A DNA stretch of 64,000 nt from Bacillota bacterium. GTDB lineage: Bacteria > Bacillota > Clostridia > DSM-8532. Position numbers and translations under genes: made by a program. The stretch covers positions 35,621-99,620 of the forward strand of contig JAKIML020000077.1 of assembly GCA_022702935.2 (NCBI GenBank), written 5' to 3'. The notes under the pieces were generated by a model. The model was not told where the DNA came from. It saw nothing but the letters and a program-made list of their open reading frames with translations, and searched no databases. Numbering within the stretch: the first letter of the stretch is position 1; each line of letters begins with the position of its first letter. This document shows, in pieces, positions 55,710 to 64,000 of the stretch.

Positions 55710-56627
55710 GTGGGGAAATACGTAGCTAAACGGGTTTTGACGTCCATATTAACCATTTGGCTTGTTGCAACCATAACTTTTCTGTTAATGTTTTTGGTGC
55801 CCGGCGGACCCTTTCTTGCAGAAAAGGCACCATCTGCGGCGACACTGGAAGCGCTGAACAAAAGGTTCGGGCTTGATCAGCCGAAAATCGTCCAATATAA
55901 AAACTATATGCTGAATCTTCTTCAGGGTGAGATGGGTGAGTCCATCAAACAGCGCGGCCGTATGGTCCAAGACATTATTTTCTCCGGATTTAAGGTATCG
56001 GCGCGTTTGGGTGGGATAGCCATTCTTGTCGCTGTATGCATTGGTGTTCCCATAGGATGTATTGCGGCATTTAACAGAGGAAAGTGGTTGGATAGCCTTA
56101 TTCTGTTCTTTTCCACTCTGGGTATAGCCGTACCCGGCTTCGTCGTTTCCACAGTACTCATGGTCATATTCAGCGTCAAGCTGGATCTTCTTCCTACCTA
56201 TGGATTAACTTCATTTGCACATTATATTATGCCAGTGTCAGCGCTTGCCTTCTATCCCACGGCCTATATCTCCCGGCTGATGCGTTCGAGCATGCTGGAG
56301 GTTTTAGGTCAGGATTACATTCGTACAGCAAGGGCCAAAGGCCTTCCTCAGTTTAAAATGATTTTCAAGCATGCACTGAGAAACGCCATCCTTCCCGTTG
56401 TCACCTATTTAGGCCCCCTGCTTGCCTATACATTAACCGGCAGTGTTGTTGTTGAGAAAATATTTACCATTCCCGGCCTGGGTAATGAGTTTATCAGCTC
56501 CATCATTAACAGAGACTATACCATGATCATGGGAACCACCATTTTCCTTGCAACCTTGCTCATCATCATGAACATGCTTGTAGATATAGCCTATAAAATC
56601 ATCGACCCCAGAATCAAATTTAAATAG
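55710..56627 (+). CDS. oppB: Oligopeptide ABC transporter permease OppB
   Basis: First membrane subunit of a peptide importer, 305 aa with six helices. It starts at a GTG (55710) behind AGGAG, 7 nt away. The N-terminal VAKRVLTSILTIWLVATITF and the permease EAA loop YIRTARAKGLPQFKMIFKHA are typical. The N-terminal periplasmic-like loop contains LNKRFGLDQPKIVQYKNYM, as in OppB. It is the first gene of a five-gene plus-strand operon. Confidence 0.95.
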   Translation: MGKYVAKRVLTSILTIWLVATITFLLMFLVPGGPFLAEKAPSAATLEALNKRFGLDQPKIVQYKNYMLNLLQGEMGESIKQRGRMVQDIIFSGFKVSARLGGIAILVAVCIGVPIGCIAAFNRGKWLDSLILFFSTLGIAVPGFVVSTVLMVIFSVKLDLLPTYGLTSFAHYIMPVSALAFYPTAYISRLMRSSMLEVLGQDYIRTARAKGLPQFKMIFKHALRNAILPVVTYLGPLLAYTLTGSVVVEKIFTIPGLGNEFISSIINRDYTMIMGTTIFLATLLIIMNMLVDIAYKIIDPRIKFK

Positions 56628-56644
56628 GAAGGATGGATAGCCAC

Positions 56645-57691
56645 ATGAACAACAAGAACAAGCTTACATTTCATCTCGACGTGTCTGACTTCCTTCCGGC
56701 TGCAGAGGAAGAAAAACAGAGCCTGGCTGTTATGCGCGAAAGCGTCAGCTTCTGGCGTGACGGATTGCGCCGCTTTAAGAGGAACAAGCTGGCCATGGCC
56801 AGCCTTGTCGTGATTATCCTGGTATTGCTATTTGCCTTTGTAGGCCCTGCTGTATACCCATATTCCTACGAACAGCAGATTCGTGGAAGCGAGAACCTTG
56901 CACCCATGGAATATTCAGCAAAGGAGCTTGCCAGAATAGAATCAGGTGAAAGTGTTTTCCCTCACTTTTTAGGTACCGACGGCCATGGTCGCGATATCAT
57001 GGTTCGTCTCATGATGGGAAGCAGAATTTCACTGTTGGTTGGTATTATAGCCAGTGCCCTGATTTTGGTTATCGGCTCTCTTTATGGAACCATTGCGGGT
57101 TATTTCGGCGGCAGGGTTGATATGGTCATGATGCGTATCGTTGATATTATCTATACTGTCCCTGATATTCTGATCATCATCCTTTTAATGGTGACGTTGA
57201 AGTACCCCATGAAAAATCTGGCTGAAAATGTACCTGGTTTCGAATGGATTAATACCATCGGTGTCGGCCTTATCTGTATCTTTATTGTTTTTTCCCTCCT
57301 TTACTGGGTGGGTATGGCCCGTATTGTAAGAAGCCAGATTCTTACCATAAAAGAGCAGGAATATGTAACGGCCGCCCGTGCATTGGGCGCGAGCCATTCA
57401 AGAATAATACGCAAGCATTTGCTGACCAATGTTATGGGAACATTGATAGTGACCACAACCCTGCAGATACCCTCGGCCATCTTTACCGAGAGCTTTTTGA
57501 GCTTCCTGGGTATCGGTGTGGCAGCCCCCATGCCCAGCCTGGGTTCCATGGCGGCCATTGCCATTGATGGTATTTACACATACCCCTACAGGCTTTTAGC
57601 CCCCGCTGTTATGATCAGCCTCATTATTCTCTCCTTCAACCTTTTGGGAGACGGACTAAGAGATGCATTTGATCCCAAACTTAAGAATTGA
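56645..57691 (+). CDS. oppC: Oligopeptide ABC transporter permease OppC
   Basis: Second membrane subunit of the peptide importer, about 348 aa. The cytoplasmic N-terminus is about 60 residues long before the first helix (ASLVVIILVLLFAFVGPAV). LGTDGHGRDIMVRLMMGSRI is the conserved OppC motif and the EAA loop is YVTAARALGASHSRIIRKHL. ATG 56645 is preferred because AGGAAGG touches the alternative ATG at 56633. The segment around residue 195-225 (KYPMKNLAENVPGFEWINTI) is longer than in short OppC proteins. Confidence 0.94.
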   Translation: MNNKNKLTFHLDVSDFLPAAEEEKQSLAVMRESVSFWRDGLRRFKRNKLAMASLVVIILVLLFAFVGPAVYPYSYEQQIRGSENLAPMEYSAKELARIESGESVFPHFLGTDGHGRDIMVRLMMGSRISLLVGIIASALILVIGSLYGTIAGYFGGRVDMVMMRIVDIIYTVPDILIIILLMVTLKYPMKNLAENVPGFEWINTIGVGLICIFIVFSLLYWVGMARIVRSQILTIKEQEYVTAARALGASHSRIIRKHLLTNVMGTLIVTTTLQIPSAIFTESFLSFLGIGVAAPMPSLGSMAAIAIDGIYTYPYRLLAPAVMISLIILSFNLLGDGLRDAFDPKLKN

Positions 57692-57705
57692 GGTGTTATC
57701 CGTCC

Positions 57706-58701
57706 ATGAGCGAACTACTACTTAATATACAAAACGAGCGGCTGTCCTTCTTTACCCCTGCGGGTGAGGTCAAAGCCCTCAACGATGTAACCATTCAAAT
57801 GAAGGAGGGCGACGTACTGGGAATTGTGGGTGAAAGCGGTTCCGGAAAAAGCGTTACCGCTTATTCCATTATGCAGCTCCTTCCCCATACCGGCAGGGTT
57901 GTTGGCGGTACCATTGAATTCAACGGGCATAAGATTAATGAAATGTCCGAGAAGGAAATGCAGGCCATTCGCGGCAATGAGGTCAGCATCATTTTCCAGG
58001 ACCCCATGACCAGTCTGAATCCCGTTTATACCATTGGCAATCAGATTCGTGAAGTTATTATGCTTCACACCAAAAAAAACCGTAAGGAAGCCAATGAAAG
58101 AGCCATCGAGCTCCTGACGCTGGTGGGTATCAATGAACCTGCCAAGCGTTTGAAGCAATATCCCCACGAATTATCAGGCGGTATGCGGCAAAGGGTTATG
58201 ATTGCCATTGCACTTGCCTGCGAACCCAAGCTCCTTATTGCCGACGAGCCCACCACTGCCCTGGATGTAACCATCCAGGCCCAGATTCTGGAACTTATGA
58301 TGGAGCTTAAGGATAAAATCGGTATGTCCATTATTATGATCACCCATGACCTGGGTATTGTGGCCAATATGTGCCAGAAGATTGCCGTTATGTATGCGGG
58401 TAAGATTGTAGAATACGGAACCGTGGATGATATCTTCTACAATCCGCAGCATGAATACACTAAAGGGCTGTTGAGAAGCATTCCCAAGCTCAATGATACC
58501 GAGCATAAGAAGCTCGTTCCTATTGAGGGTACCCCGGTGGATCTTTTGAATCCGCCTAAGGGATGTCCCTTTGCCCCCCGCTGTAACAGTTGCATGAAGA
58601 TTTGTCTGAACAAAATGCCCGAATACACCGAGGTCAACGAAGGACATATCAGTGCCTGCTGGCTGTTGCAGAAAAAGGAATTTGAACAGGGGGGGAAATA
58701 A
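57706..58701 (+). CDS. oppD: Oligopeptide ABC transporter ATPase OppD
   Basis: First ATPase of the importer, 331 aa from ATG 57706 (GAGGTG 10 nt upstream). Walker A is GESGSGKSV, the signature LSGGMRQRVMIAIAL, and Walker B LLIADEPTTALD. The C-terminal oligopeptide domain has the Cys-rich NPPKGCPFAPRCNSCMKIC that binds an iron-sulfur cluster in some relatives. It overlaps the end of oppC by none but follows directly. Confidence 0.96.
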   Translation: MSELLLNIQNERLSFFTPAGEVKALNDVTIQMKEGDVLGIVGESGSGKSVTAYSIMQLLPHTGRVVGGTIEFNGHKINEMSEKEMQAIRGNEVSIIFQDPMTSLNPVYTIGNQIREVIMLHTKKNRKEANERAIELLTLVGINEPAKRLKQYPHELSGGMRQRVMIAIALACEPKLLIADEPTTALDVTIQAQILELMMELKDKIGMSIIMITHDLGIVANMCQKIAVMYAGKIVEYGTVDDIFYNPQHEYTKGLLRSIPKLNDTEHKKLVPIEGTPVDLLNPPKGCPFAPRCNSCMKICLNKMPEYTEVNEGHISACWLLQKKEFEQGGK

Positions 58702-58702
58702 A

Positions 58703-59680
58703 TTGAGTAAGAAGCTGGTAGAAGTACAAAATCTCAAACAATACTTTCATGCGGGCGGAAGCCTGTTTAAGCCCAAATATGTCAAGGCTGTGGATGATGT
58801 AAGCCTCTTTATCAATAAGGGAGAGACCCTGGGTCTTGTCGGAGAAAGCGGATGCGGCAAAACTACTCTGGGCCGAACCATTCTCAGGCTCTATGAGCCC
58901 ACAGCAGGCAAGATCATCTATGACGGGGTGGACATCACCAAGGTGAATATGCTCCCCTACCGCAGAAAGATGCAAATCGTATTTCAGGACCCCTATGCCA
59001 GTCTGGATCCCAGAATGACGGTGGGAGATATTGTGGGTGAGGCCATTGATATCCACAAGCTGGCCTCCTCCAAGCAGGACAGACGGGACAGAATCATTAA
59101 AATGCTGGAGCATGTAGGGCTCAACAGCGAGCATGCCAACCGTTATCCCCATGAGTTTTCAGGAGGTCAACGCCAGCGTATTGGTATTGCCCGCGCCCTG
59201 GCCGTCAACCCCGAGTTCATCGTTTGTGACGAGCCCATTTCAGCACTGGACGTGTCCATACAGGCACAAGTGGTCAACATGTTTGAGGATCTTCAGAGCG
59301 AGCTCAACCTGACCTATTTGTTCATTGCCCATGACTTAAGCGTGGTTAAGCATATCAGTCATCGTATCGGCGTTATGTATCTGGGAAAACTGGTAGAGCT
59401 GGCAGAGAGCAATGAGCTCATCTTCCACAGTGCTCATCCCTATACCCGTTCATTGATCTCGGCCATTCCTATCGCCGATCCCAAGACCGCCCGCAAGAGC
59501 AAGCGTATTGTTCTGGAGGGTGATGTGCCCAGTCCCTTGAATCCCCCCAGCGGCTGCCGCTTCAGAACACGCTGTCCCTATGCGACAGAGCTGTGCGCCA
59601 GCCAGGAGCCCGAACTTAGGGAAATTTCCTCCGGCCACTATGCGGCCTGTCATCATCTGGATAAAGTCCCTAATAACTAG
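58703..59680 (+). CDS. oppF: Oligopeptide ABC transporter ATPase OppF
   Basis: Second ATPase of the importer, about 325 aa. The start is a TTG at 58703 (LSKKLVEVQNL) with a GGGGGG stretch 7 nt upstream; the frame is open back to 58652, inside oppD, but without homology. Walker A GESGCGKTTLGRTILRLYEP, signature FSGGQRQRIGIARAL and Walker B FIVCDEPISALD are intact. The C-terminal Cys motif is PSGCRFRTRCPYATELC. The gene follows oppD with one base between stop and start. Confidence 0.95.
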   Translation: MSKKLVEVQNLKQYFHAGGSLFKPKYVKAVDDVSLFINKGETLGLVGESGCGKTTLGRTILRLYEPTAGKIIYDGVDITKVNMLPYRRKMQIVFQDPYASLDPRMTVGDIVGEAIDIHKLASSKQDRRDRIIKMLEHVGLNSEHANRYPHEFSGGQRQRIGIARALAVNPEFIVCDEPISALDVSIQAQVVNMFEDLQSELNLTYLFIAHDLSVVKHISHRIGVMYLGKLVELAESNELIFHSAHPYTRSLISAIPIADPKTARKSKRIVLEGDVPSPLNPPSGCRFRTRCPYATELCASQEPELREISSGHYAACHHLDKVPNN

Positions 59681-59768
59681 GTTATATCATTCTTCATCCT
59701 GGCCCGAGGTGAGGAATGTTATGATAGACATTTAAACGACATCTTTGTTTACGATTGGAGGTACAACA

Positions 59769-61361
59769 ATGAGAAGAAAACTAGCACTTGTTCTATCACT
59801 GCTGATGGTTGCTGTTATGGTTATGTCAGCATGCGGCACGAGTAATAAGCCAGCAACCAAAGGGACCACTCTCGCTGTCAACGTAGGTCCCGATCCCGAT
59901 ACCATTGACCCAGCACTTAACTCTGCTGTAGACGGCGGCACATTAATTCTCCATGCGTTTGAAGGGCTAATGACCATAGACGAGAATGGTGTTCCTGTTC
60001 CAGGTCAGGCAGAAAAATATGAGGTTTCCAGCGATGGTAGGGTCTATACCTTCCACCTGCGTAATGGTCTGAAATGGAGTGACGGAAAAGCCCTCACTGC
60101 CAATGACTTCATTTATGCGTGGAATCGTGCCATTGCACCTGAGACCGCTGCAGACTATGAATACATGTTCGATGTCATCGAAGGCTACGATGAAGGTAAG
60201 CTGAACGTCACCGCTCCCGATGACAAAACTCTGGTAGTAACCCTTAAGAACCCCGTTCCTTACTTCCTTGAGTTGACCGCATTCCCTACCTACATGCCTG
60301 TTCGTAAGGACATTATCGAAGCCAATGGCGAGGCATGGGCCACAAAGGTTGAAACCTACGTTGGCAACGGTCCCTACAAGGTGGCTGAATGGGTTCCCGG
60401 CTCTCACATCACCATGACCAAGAATAAGGATTACTGGAACTATTCTAAGCTTGGTGCCGATAACCTCAAGTTCGTATTGATGGAAGACGACACCGCTATT
60501 CTCAATGCTTATCAGAAGGGCGAAATCCTCTTTGCAGACAACATGCCCAACGATGAAATCGATTCCTGGAGAGAAAAGCCTGACTTCCACCTTCAGGGTC
60601 AGTTGGGAACCTATTATGTTTCCTTTAACGTGAAGAAGGCTCCTTTTGATAATCCTCTCGTGCGTCAGGCCTTCATCCTGGCCATCGACCGTGAATGGAT
60701 CGTCACCAATATCGGTAAGGCCGGTCAGGTACCTGCTGGTGCCTTTGTATCCACTGGCTTGTCCGATGCTGATCCCAGTAAGGAATTCCGCGATGTAGGC
60801 GGCGACTACTTCGATCCCTATGATTACGAAGGCAACCTGGCCAAGGCTAAGGAACTCCTTGCTCAGGCTGGTTATCCCGATGGCAAGGGTCTTCCCACCA
60901 TCGAATATCTCTACAATGAAGGCAGCGGACATCAGGCCATTGGTGAAGCCCTTCAGGATATGTGGGGCAAGCTGGGAGCAACCGTTACCCTGACCTCCCA
61001 GGAATGGGGAACCTTCCTCAACACCCGTAAGGCTGGCGACTATCAGGTTGCACGTAACGGCTGGCTCAGCGACTACAATGACCCCATCAGCATGCTCGAT
61101 ATGTGGATTTCCGGCGGCGGTAACAACGACGCTCAGTGGTCCAATGCTGAATTTGATGCTCTGATTGCCAAGATCAAGTCCACTCAGGATAATGCAGAAC
61201 GCTATAAGCTGATGCATCAGGCTGAGGATATCATCTTCCAGGATTGGATGCTCTGCCCCATCTACTACTATGTGGATATCTACCTGCAGAGCGAGAAGAT
61301 GGACGGCTTCTATGCCTCACCTCTGGGCTTCAAGTACTTCAAGTTCGCTACAGTTAAGTAA
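59769..61361 (+). CDS. oppA: Oligopeptide-binding lipoprotein OppA (SBP family 5)
   Basis: Substrate-binding protein of the Opp importer, 530 aa, anchored outside the membrane. A lipoprotein signal spans residues 1-21 with the lipobox MSAC and Cys22 as lipidation site. The SBP_bac_5 signature is FEGLMTIDENGVPVPGQAEK ... YTFHLRNGLKWSDG. ATG 59769 lies 7 nt behind TGGAGG. It is the last gene of the operon, 88 bp behind oppF, and is followed by a strong terminator. OppA is often made in excess. The peptide specificity cannot be read. Codon use shows many TTC/AAG/GCT codons, which suggests high expression. Confidence 0.95.
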   Translation: MRRKLALVLSLLMVAVMVMSACGTSNKPATKGTTLAVNVGPDPDTIDPALNSAVDGGTLILHAFEGLMTIDENGVPVPGQAEKYEVSSDGRVYTFHLRNGLKWSDGKALTANDFIYAWNRAIAPETAADYEYMFDVIEGYDEGKLNVTAPDDKTLVVTLKNPVPYFLELTAFPTYMPVRKDIIEANGEAWATKVETYVGNGPYKVAEWVPGSHITMTKNKDYWNYSKLGADNLKFVLMEDDTAILNAYQKGEILFADNMPNDEIDSWREKPDFHLQGQLGTYYVSFNVKKAPFDNPLVRQAFILAIDREWIVTNIGKAGQVPAGAFVSTGLSDADPSKEFRDVGGDYFDPYDYEGNLAKAKELLAQAGYPDGKGLPTIEYLYNEGSGHQAIGEALQDMWGKLGATVTLTSQEWGTFLNTRKAGDYQVARNGWLSDYNDPISMLDMWISGGGNNDAQWSNAEFDALIAKIKSTQDNAERYKLMHQAEDIIFQDWMLCPIYYYVDIYLQSEKMDGFYASPLGFKYFKFATVK

Positions 61362-61383
61362 TTAAGACATTAAACATAAAGAA

Positions 61384-61415
61384 GGTTACCGGTATATTGC
61401 CGGTAACCTTTTTTA
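61384..61415 (+). terminator. Terminator of the opp operon
   Basis: GGTTACCGG (61384-61392) and CCGGTAACC (61400-61408) form a perfect 9-bp stem with a 7-nt loop, followed by TTTTTTATTT. Confidence 0.92.
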
Positions 61416-61442
61416 TTTGCCATTTTTAAAAGTATGATATTT

Positions 61443-61571
61443 CTACGACTGCTCCCCGTTCATTCTTCGGGTGAATACGAATATGGCCAGGCCCAGGGTG
61501 GGTTCATCCAGGAATAAAATCTTAGGCTCACTGATCAATGCCATGGCAATACTTCCACTATTCAAGATGCC
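61443..61571 (-). pseudogene. Fragment of an ABC transporter ATP-binding protein
   Basis: On the minus strand a 42-codon frame reads SIAMALISEPKILFLDEPT, then LGL: the end of an ABC signature region plus the Walker B and D-loop. Both sides are lost; an in-frame TAA lies at 61572-61574, and after LGLAI the reading diverges to a TAG. It is a decayed remnant of a CcmA-type ATPase gene. Nothing else of that gene is found in the surrounding 61410-61750 gap. Confidence 0.8.
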
Positions 61572-61751
61572 TTAAGAATACTATCATCCGGCATGCTTCA
61601 TAGGGCAACCTCTGCCGGGATACGTCATAATGCTCCTTATAAAAGGGTGAACAGGCAAATATCGTTGTCTCTCCCATCCTCCCCCGAAAAACATGCTATT
61701 TTCCGAACAAAGTGGTATAATAAAGTGTTAGCGATTGACAGGAGGCGAAAT

Positions 61752-63143
61752 ATGATAAAGAACAGTTACGACGTCATCATCATCGGATGCGGCACAGCAG
61801 GCATTTTTGCGGGCTATGAACTGCATAAGCTCATGCCGGGTCTGGATATCCTTATGCTTGAGCAGGGGCAGGACATCTATCACAGAAAATGCCCCATTGT
61901 GGAGAAAAAGGTCTCTACATGTATTAGCTGCAATTCCTGCGGCATTATGAACGGATTCGGCGGCGCAGGTGCCTTTTCCGACGGTAAATATAACTTTACA
62001 ACCCAATTTGGCGGCTGGCTGAGTGACTATCTTGAAACCGGTGAGATCATGAAGCTCATCGAGTATGTGGATGAGGTCAATGTCAGCTTCGGCGCTACAT
62101 TGCAACGTTTCTCCACCAATACCCCCGAGGCCAGGGAAATCGCCCGTAAAGCCCTTTCCCATGATCTGCATCTGTTGGAGGCGGAGGTTAAGCATCTGGG
62201 CACTGAAAACAACAAGCAAATCCTCAGCCGGATGTATGATTACCTAAAAGAGCGCATGGAGATCTCCTGCAACTCCTGTGTGGAGTCCATTGAAAAACTG
62301 GATGACGCCTACAGGATCACCCTGACCGATGGCAGTTCCGCCATTTGCCGCCATCTTATCGTTGCACCGGGACGCTCGGGTGCCGAATGGTTCGCCTCAC
62401 AATGCCGCAAGCTCGGCCTCCAGCTCATCAATAACCAGGTGGATATTGGGGTTCGGGTGGAGCTTCCGGCCAGAATCTTTGAATGCATCACCGATATTGT
62501 CTATGAATCCAAGTTCCTCTACAGAACCAAGCAGTATGGGGATCTGGTTCGTACCTTCTGTATGAATCCCTACGGGCATGTGGTCAGCGAGAATGTGGAT
62601 GGCATTATTACTGTCAACGGCCACAGCTATACCGATCCCGCTTTAAGAAGCGAGAACACCAATTTTGCGCTTCTGGTAAGCAATCGGTTTACAAAGCCCT
62701 TTAATGAGCCCTATCAATACGGCAAGCGCATTGCCTCGCTGTCCAACATGCTGGGCGGCGGGGTTCTGGTGCAACGGTTCGGCGACCTTATCAAAGGCAA
62801 GCGGACCAATGACCATCGCCTGTCCCAGAGCTTTACCAAGCCCACCATGAAGGCCACCCCCGGCGATTTGAGCCTTGTTCTTACAAAGCGGCATCTGGAC
62901 AACATTATTGAGATGATTAATGTTCTGGATAAGATTGCTCCGGGAACGGCCAATGCCGATACCCTCCTCTATGGTGTGGAGGTTAAGTTCTACAGCTCAC
63001 GGCTCATGCTCAATAACCAGTTTGAGACCGAACTTCCCAACTTCTATGCCATTGGCGATGGCGCCGGTATTACCAGAGGATTGTCCCAGGCTGCGGCAAG
63101 TGGTGTTCATGTAGCCCGGGTTATTGCTGATAAAAGTGCCTAA
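61752..63143 (+). CDS. FAD-dependent oxidoreductase (COG2509-like)
   Basis: Predicted flavoprotein dehydrogenase of 463 aa. The N-terminal dinucleotide fold is YDVIIIGCGTAGIFAGYEL with GxGxxG at 12-17. A Cys-rich segment follows (CISCNSCGIMNGFGGAGAFSDG) that may hold a disulfide or metal. FAD closure is in NFYAIGDGAGITRGLSQAAA near the C-terminus. ATG 61752 has AGGAGG 6 nt upstream; the open frame goes back to 61593 without homology. A TATAAT lies 35 bp upstream but its -35 is weak. The substrate is unknown; family members are often annotated only as FAD-dependent dehydrogenase. Confidence 0.88.
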   Translation: MIKNSYDVIIIGCGTAGIFAGYELHKLMPGLDILMLEQGQDIYHRKCPIVEKKVSTCISCNSCGIMNGFGGAGAFSDGKYNFTTQFGGWLSDYLETGEIMKLIEYVDEVNVSFGATLQRFSTNTPEAREIARKALSHDLHLLEAEVKHLGTENNKQILSRMYDYLKERMEISCNSCVESIEKLDDAYRITLTDGSSAICRHLIVAPGRSGAEWFASQCRKLGLQLINNQVDIGVRVELPARIFECITDIVYESKFLYRTKQYGDLVRTFCMNPYGHVVSENVDGIITVNGHSYTDPALRSENTNFALLVSNRFTKPFNEPYQYGKRIASLSNMLGGGVLVQRFGDLIKGKRTNDHRLSQSFTKPTMKATPGDLSLVLTKRHLDNIIEMINVLDKIAPGTANADTLLYGVEVKFYSSRLMLNNQFETELPNFYAIGDGAGITRGLSQAAASGVHVARVIADKSA

Positions 63144-63158
63144 GGCTGTAATAAAGCA

Positions 63159-63190
63159 GGAAAGTGGGGCTTATGCCCCACTTTCCTTGT
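63159..63190 (+). terminator. Terminator of the FAD gene
   Basis: GGAAAGTGGGGC (63159-63170) and GCCCCACTTTCC (63175-63186) form a perfect 12-bp stem with a TTAT loop, followed by TTGTTC. The T tract is short but the stem is very stable. Confidence 0.78.
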
Positions 63191-63227
63191 TCAGACTTTG
63201 TGCCGGTACCGGCCGCTCTGTATGAAG

Positions 63228-63258
63228 ATATAAAAAACTGAGCTTATGGGCTCAGTTT
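63228..63258 (-). terminator. Terminator of spoVT
   Basis: On the minus strand AAACTGAGC and GCTCAGTTT form a 9-bp stem with a 6-nt loop, running into TTTTTTATAT. Confidence 0.88.
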
Positions 63259-63279
63259 CTCTTTTATTTAAGGCTTAAC

Positions 63280-63834
63280 TTACTGCTCCATATGGCGGCC
63301 AAGGAATCCAGCAGCCGACTGGACAAGCTTGGTTTCCACATCTCCCATTTTTGCCTTGGGATCGGTGGACAGCATCATCACGGCTCCTATGGCATCACCT
63401 TCGGAGATAATGGGAGAAATAACCTGACAGGTGTATTTGGTTGCTCCCTTTTCATCACTGACTACGGGTATTCTCTGGGCTTCGGCCGACGGAGCTACAA
63501 ACATATCACGGTTTTCGATGATCTTTTCAATATCAGAACTCAAAGGTTTCTCCAGCAATTCCTTCTTGGAGCCACCCGATACCGCAATAATCGAATCTCT
63601 GTCAGCCACGGCGATAATGTGTCCGCTTGTATTGTGAAGTGATTCCGCATACGCCTCGGCAAAGTCACTCAATTCGCCGATGGGAGAATACTTTTTGAGA
63701 ATAACCTCCCCTTCGCGATCTGTATAAATTTCAAGAGGATCACCTTCGCGTATCCTTAACGTTCTGCGAATTTCCTTTGGAATGACTACTCTGCCAAGAT
63801 CGTCAATTCTCCTTACAATACCTGTTGCTTTCAA
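63280..63834 (-). CDS. spoVT: Stage V sporulation protein T (AbrB-type regulator)
   Basis: Forespore transcription regulator of 184 aa. The N-terminal AbrB swapped-hairpin domain is GIVRRIDDLGRVVIPKEIRR (about residues 5-50). The C-terminal GAF-like domain covers about 55-180. The start is TTG at 63834, behind AAAGGAGG; no ATG fits. In B. subtilis SpoVT is made under SigG and adjusts SigG genes in the forespore. A SigG-like promoter lies upstream, and a group II intron ends 38 bp beyond that promoter. Confidence 0.95.
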   Translation of the reverse strand: MKATGIVRRIDDLGRVVIPKEIRRTLRIREGDPLEIYTDREGEVILKKYSPIGELSDFAEAYAESLHNTSGHIIAVADRDSIIAVSGGSKKELLEKPLSSDIEKIIENRDMFVAPSAEAQRIPVVSDEKGATKYTCQVISPIISEGDAIGAVMMLSTDPKAKMGDVETKLVQSAAGFLGRHMEQ

Positions 63835-63879
63835 AATATTTGCCTCCTTTCAAACCCGCTGCGGAATTGGTTTCATACA

Positions 63880-63909
63880 TAGTATTGGATAAATTCCTTT
63901 ATTTATGCA
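63880..63909 (-). promoter_or_regulatory. SigG-type promoter of spoVT
   Basis: On the minus strand TGCATA (63904-63909), 17 bp and AATACTA (63880-63886) fit the SigG/SigF pattern TGMATA...CATACTA with one difference in the -10. It lies about 45 bp upstream of the spoVT start. Confidence 0.65.
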
Positions 63910-63946
63910 GTTGATAAGAAATTCATGGGTGGCTGGATAAGGCTGT

Positions 63947-64000
63947 ATAGAGTAGGTCAGTGGGACTGATGCCCCACTTTCCCCTCATCAAACCGTACGT
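63947..64000 (-). mobile_element. 3' end of a group II intron (end of domain V, domain VI)
   Basis: Read on the minus strand from the right edge, the sequence starts ACGTACGGTTT, the 3' strand of domain V. It continues with GATGAGGGG and a hairpin with AGTGGG/CCCACT arms, then CCTACTCTAT. The GAGGGG/CCTACTC helix leaves one bulged A (63953), seven bases from the 3' end, as expected for the lariat branch point in domain VI. The intron would end at 63947 in AT, next to ACAG. The rest, including any reverse transcriptase gene, is outside the window, so the class is open. Confidence 0.75.

Noticed and set aside
59967..61217. Long minus-strand open frame of 416 codons
   Set aside because: It is fully antisense to oppA, which has a signal peptide, ribosome site and family motifs. 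The antisense frame has no ribosome site and no recognisable domain.
63159..63186. Hairpin sharing GGAAAGTGGGGCAT with the intron domain VI at the right edge
   Set aside because: It is a perfect 12-bp stem right behind the FAD gene, with no domain V sequence or splice site, so a simple terminator explains it. The shared bases may be chance.

Overview
The window comes from a spore-forming, Gram-positive bacterium, most likely a member of the Clostridia with a moderate G+C content. The evidence is a set of sporulation genes (spoIIR, a spoVAC-spoVAD-spoVAE cluster, spoVG, spoIIE, a spoVK-like AAA+ gene, spoVT), a ClpE-type unfoldase, a SigB-like partner-switching module and the Firmicute gene order spoVG-glmU-prs-pth. 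Genes are dense, mostly on the minus strand, and mostly housekeeping. I saw no rRNA, tRNA, CRISPR array or prophage.

Layout. 1-2.9 kb: the end of a GntR (YtrA-type) regulator with an ABC ATPase and a large permease. 2.9-5.7 kb: a minus-strand amino-sugar cluster (PIG-L deacetylase, SIS isomerase/deaminase, NagR-like GntR regulator) with a dre-type operator placed just after the -10 box. 5.8-8.0 kb: a tyrosyl-tRNA synthetase that has lost its N-terminal half and abuts a chemotaxis receptor gene. 8.1-12.2 kb: rng and two radical-SAM-associated genes in one operon. 12.4-14.6 kb: an orphan soluble histidine kinase and serC. 14.9-19.9 kb: a giant secreted alpha-2-macroglobulin-like protein without a recognisable thioester motif. 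19.9-25.6 kb: rluA-type, spoIIR, lrp-type, MBL, pyrG and SLT genes. 25.7-31.1 kb: tsaD, uppP, an anchored glycoside-hydrolase-like protein and the spoVA cluster. 31.2-36.6 kb: clpE and a stress-type sigma module (J-like membrane protein, STAS, degenerate GHKL, sigma, intact GHKL). 36.6-41.5 kb: lysS, greA, an unknown gene and guaB. 41.7-48.7 kb: TPR-GGDEF, pth, prs, glmU, spoVG and murC. 48.7-55.3 kb: spoIIE, AAA+ ATPase, HAD and pcrA. 55.7-61.4 kb: a complete oppBCDFA operon. 61.4-64.0 kb: an ABC-ATPase fragment, an FAD protein, spoVT and the 3' end of a group II intron running off the right edge.

Regulation can be read directly at several genes. spoIIE has a TTGATA/TATAAT pair with the 21-bp spacing known from Spo0A-activated promoters. 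spoVG has a SigH-like promoter. spoVT has a SigG-like promoter. greA, guaB, uppP, pcrA, murC and the SLT gene have vegetative-type promoters. The most promising candidates for new biology are the PIG-L/SIS amino-sugar cluster under its dre operator, the sigma module with one intact and one degenerate GHKL protein headed by a membrane-anchored J-like protein, and the thioester-less macroglobulin.
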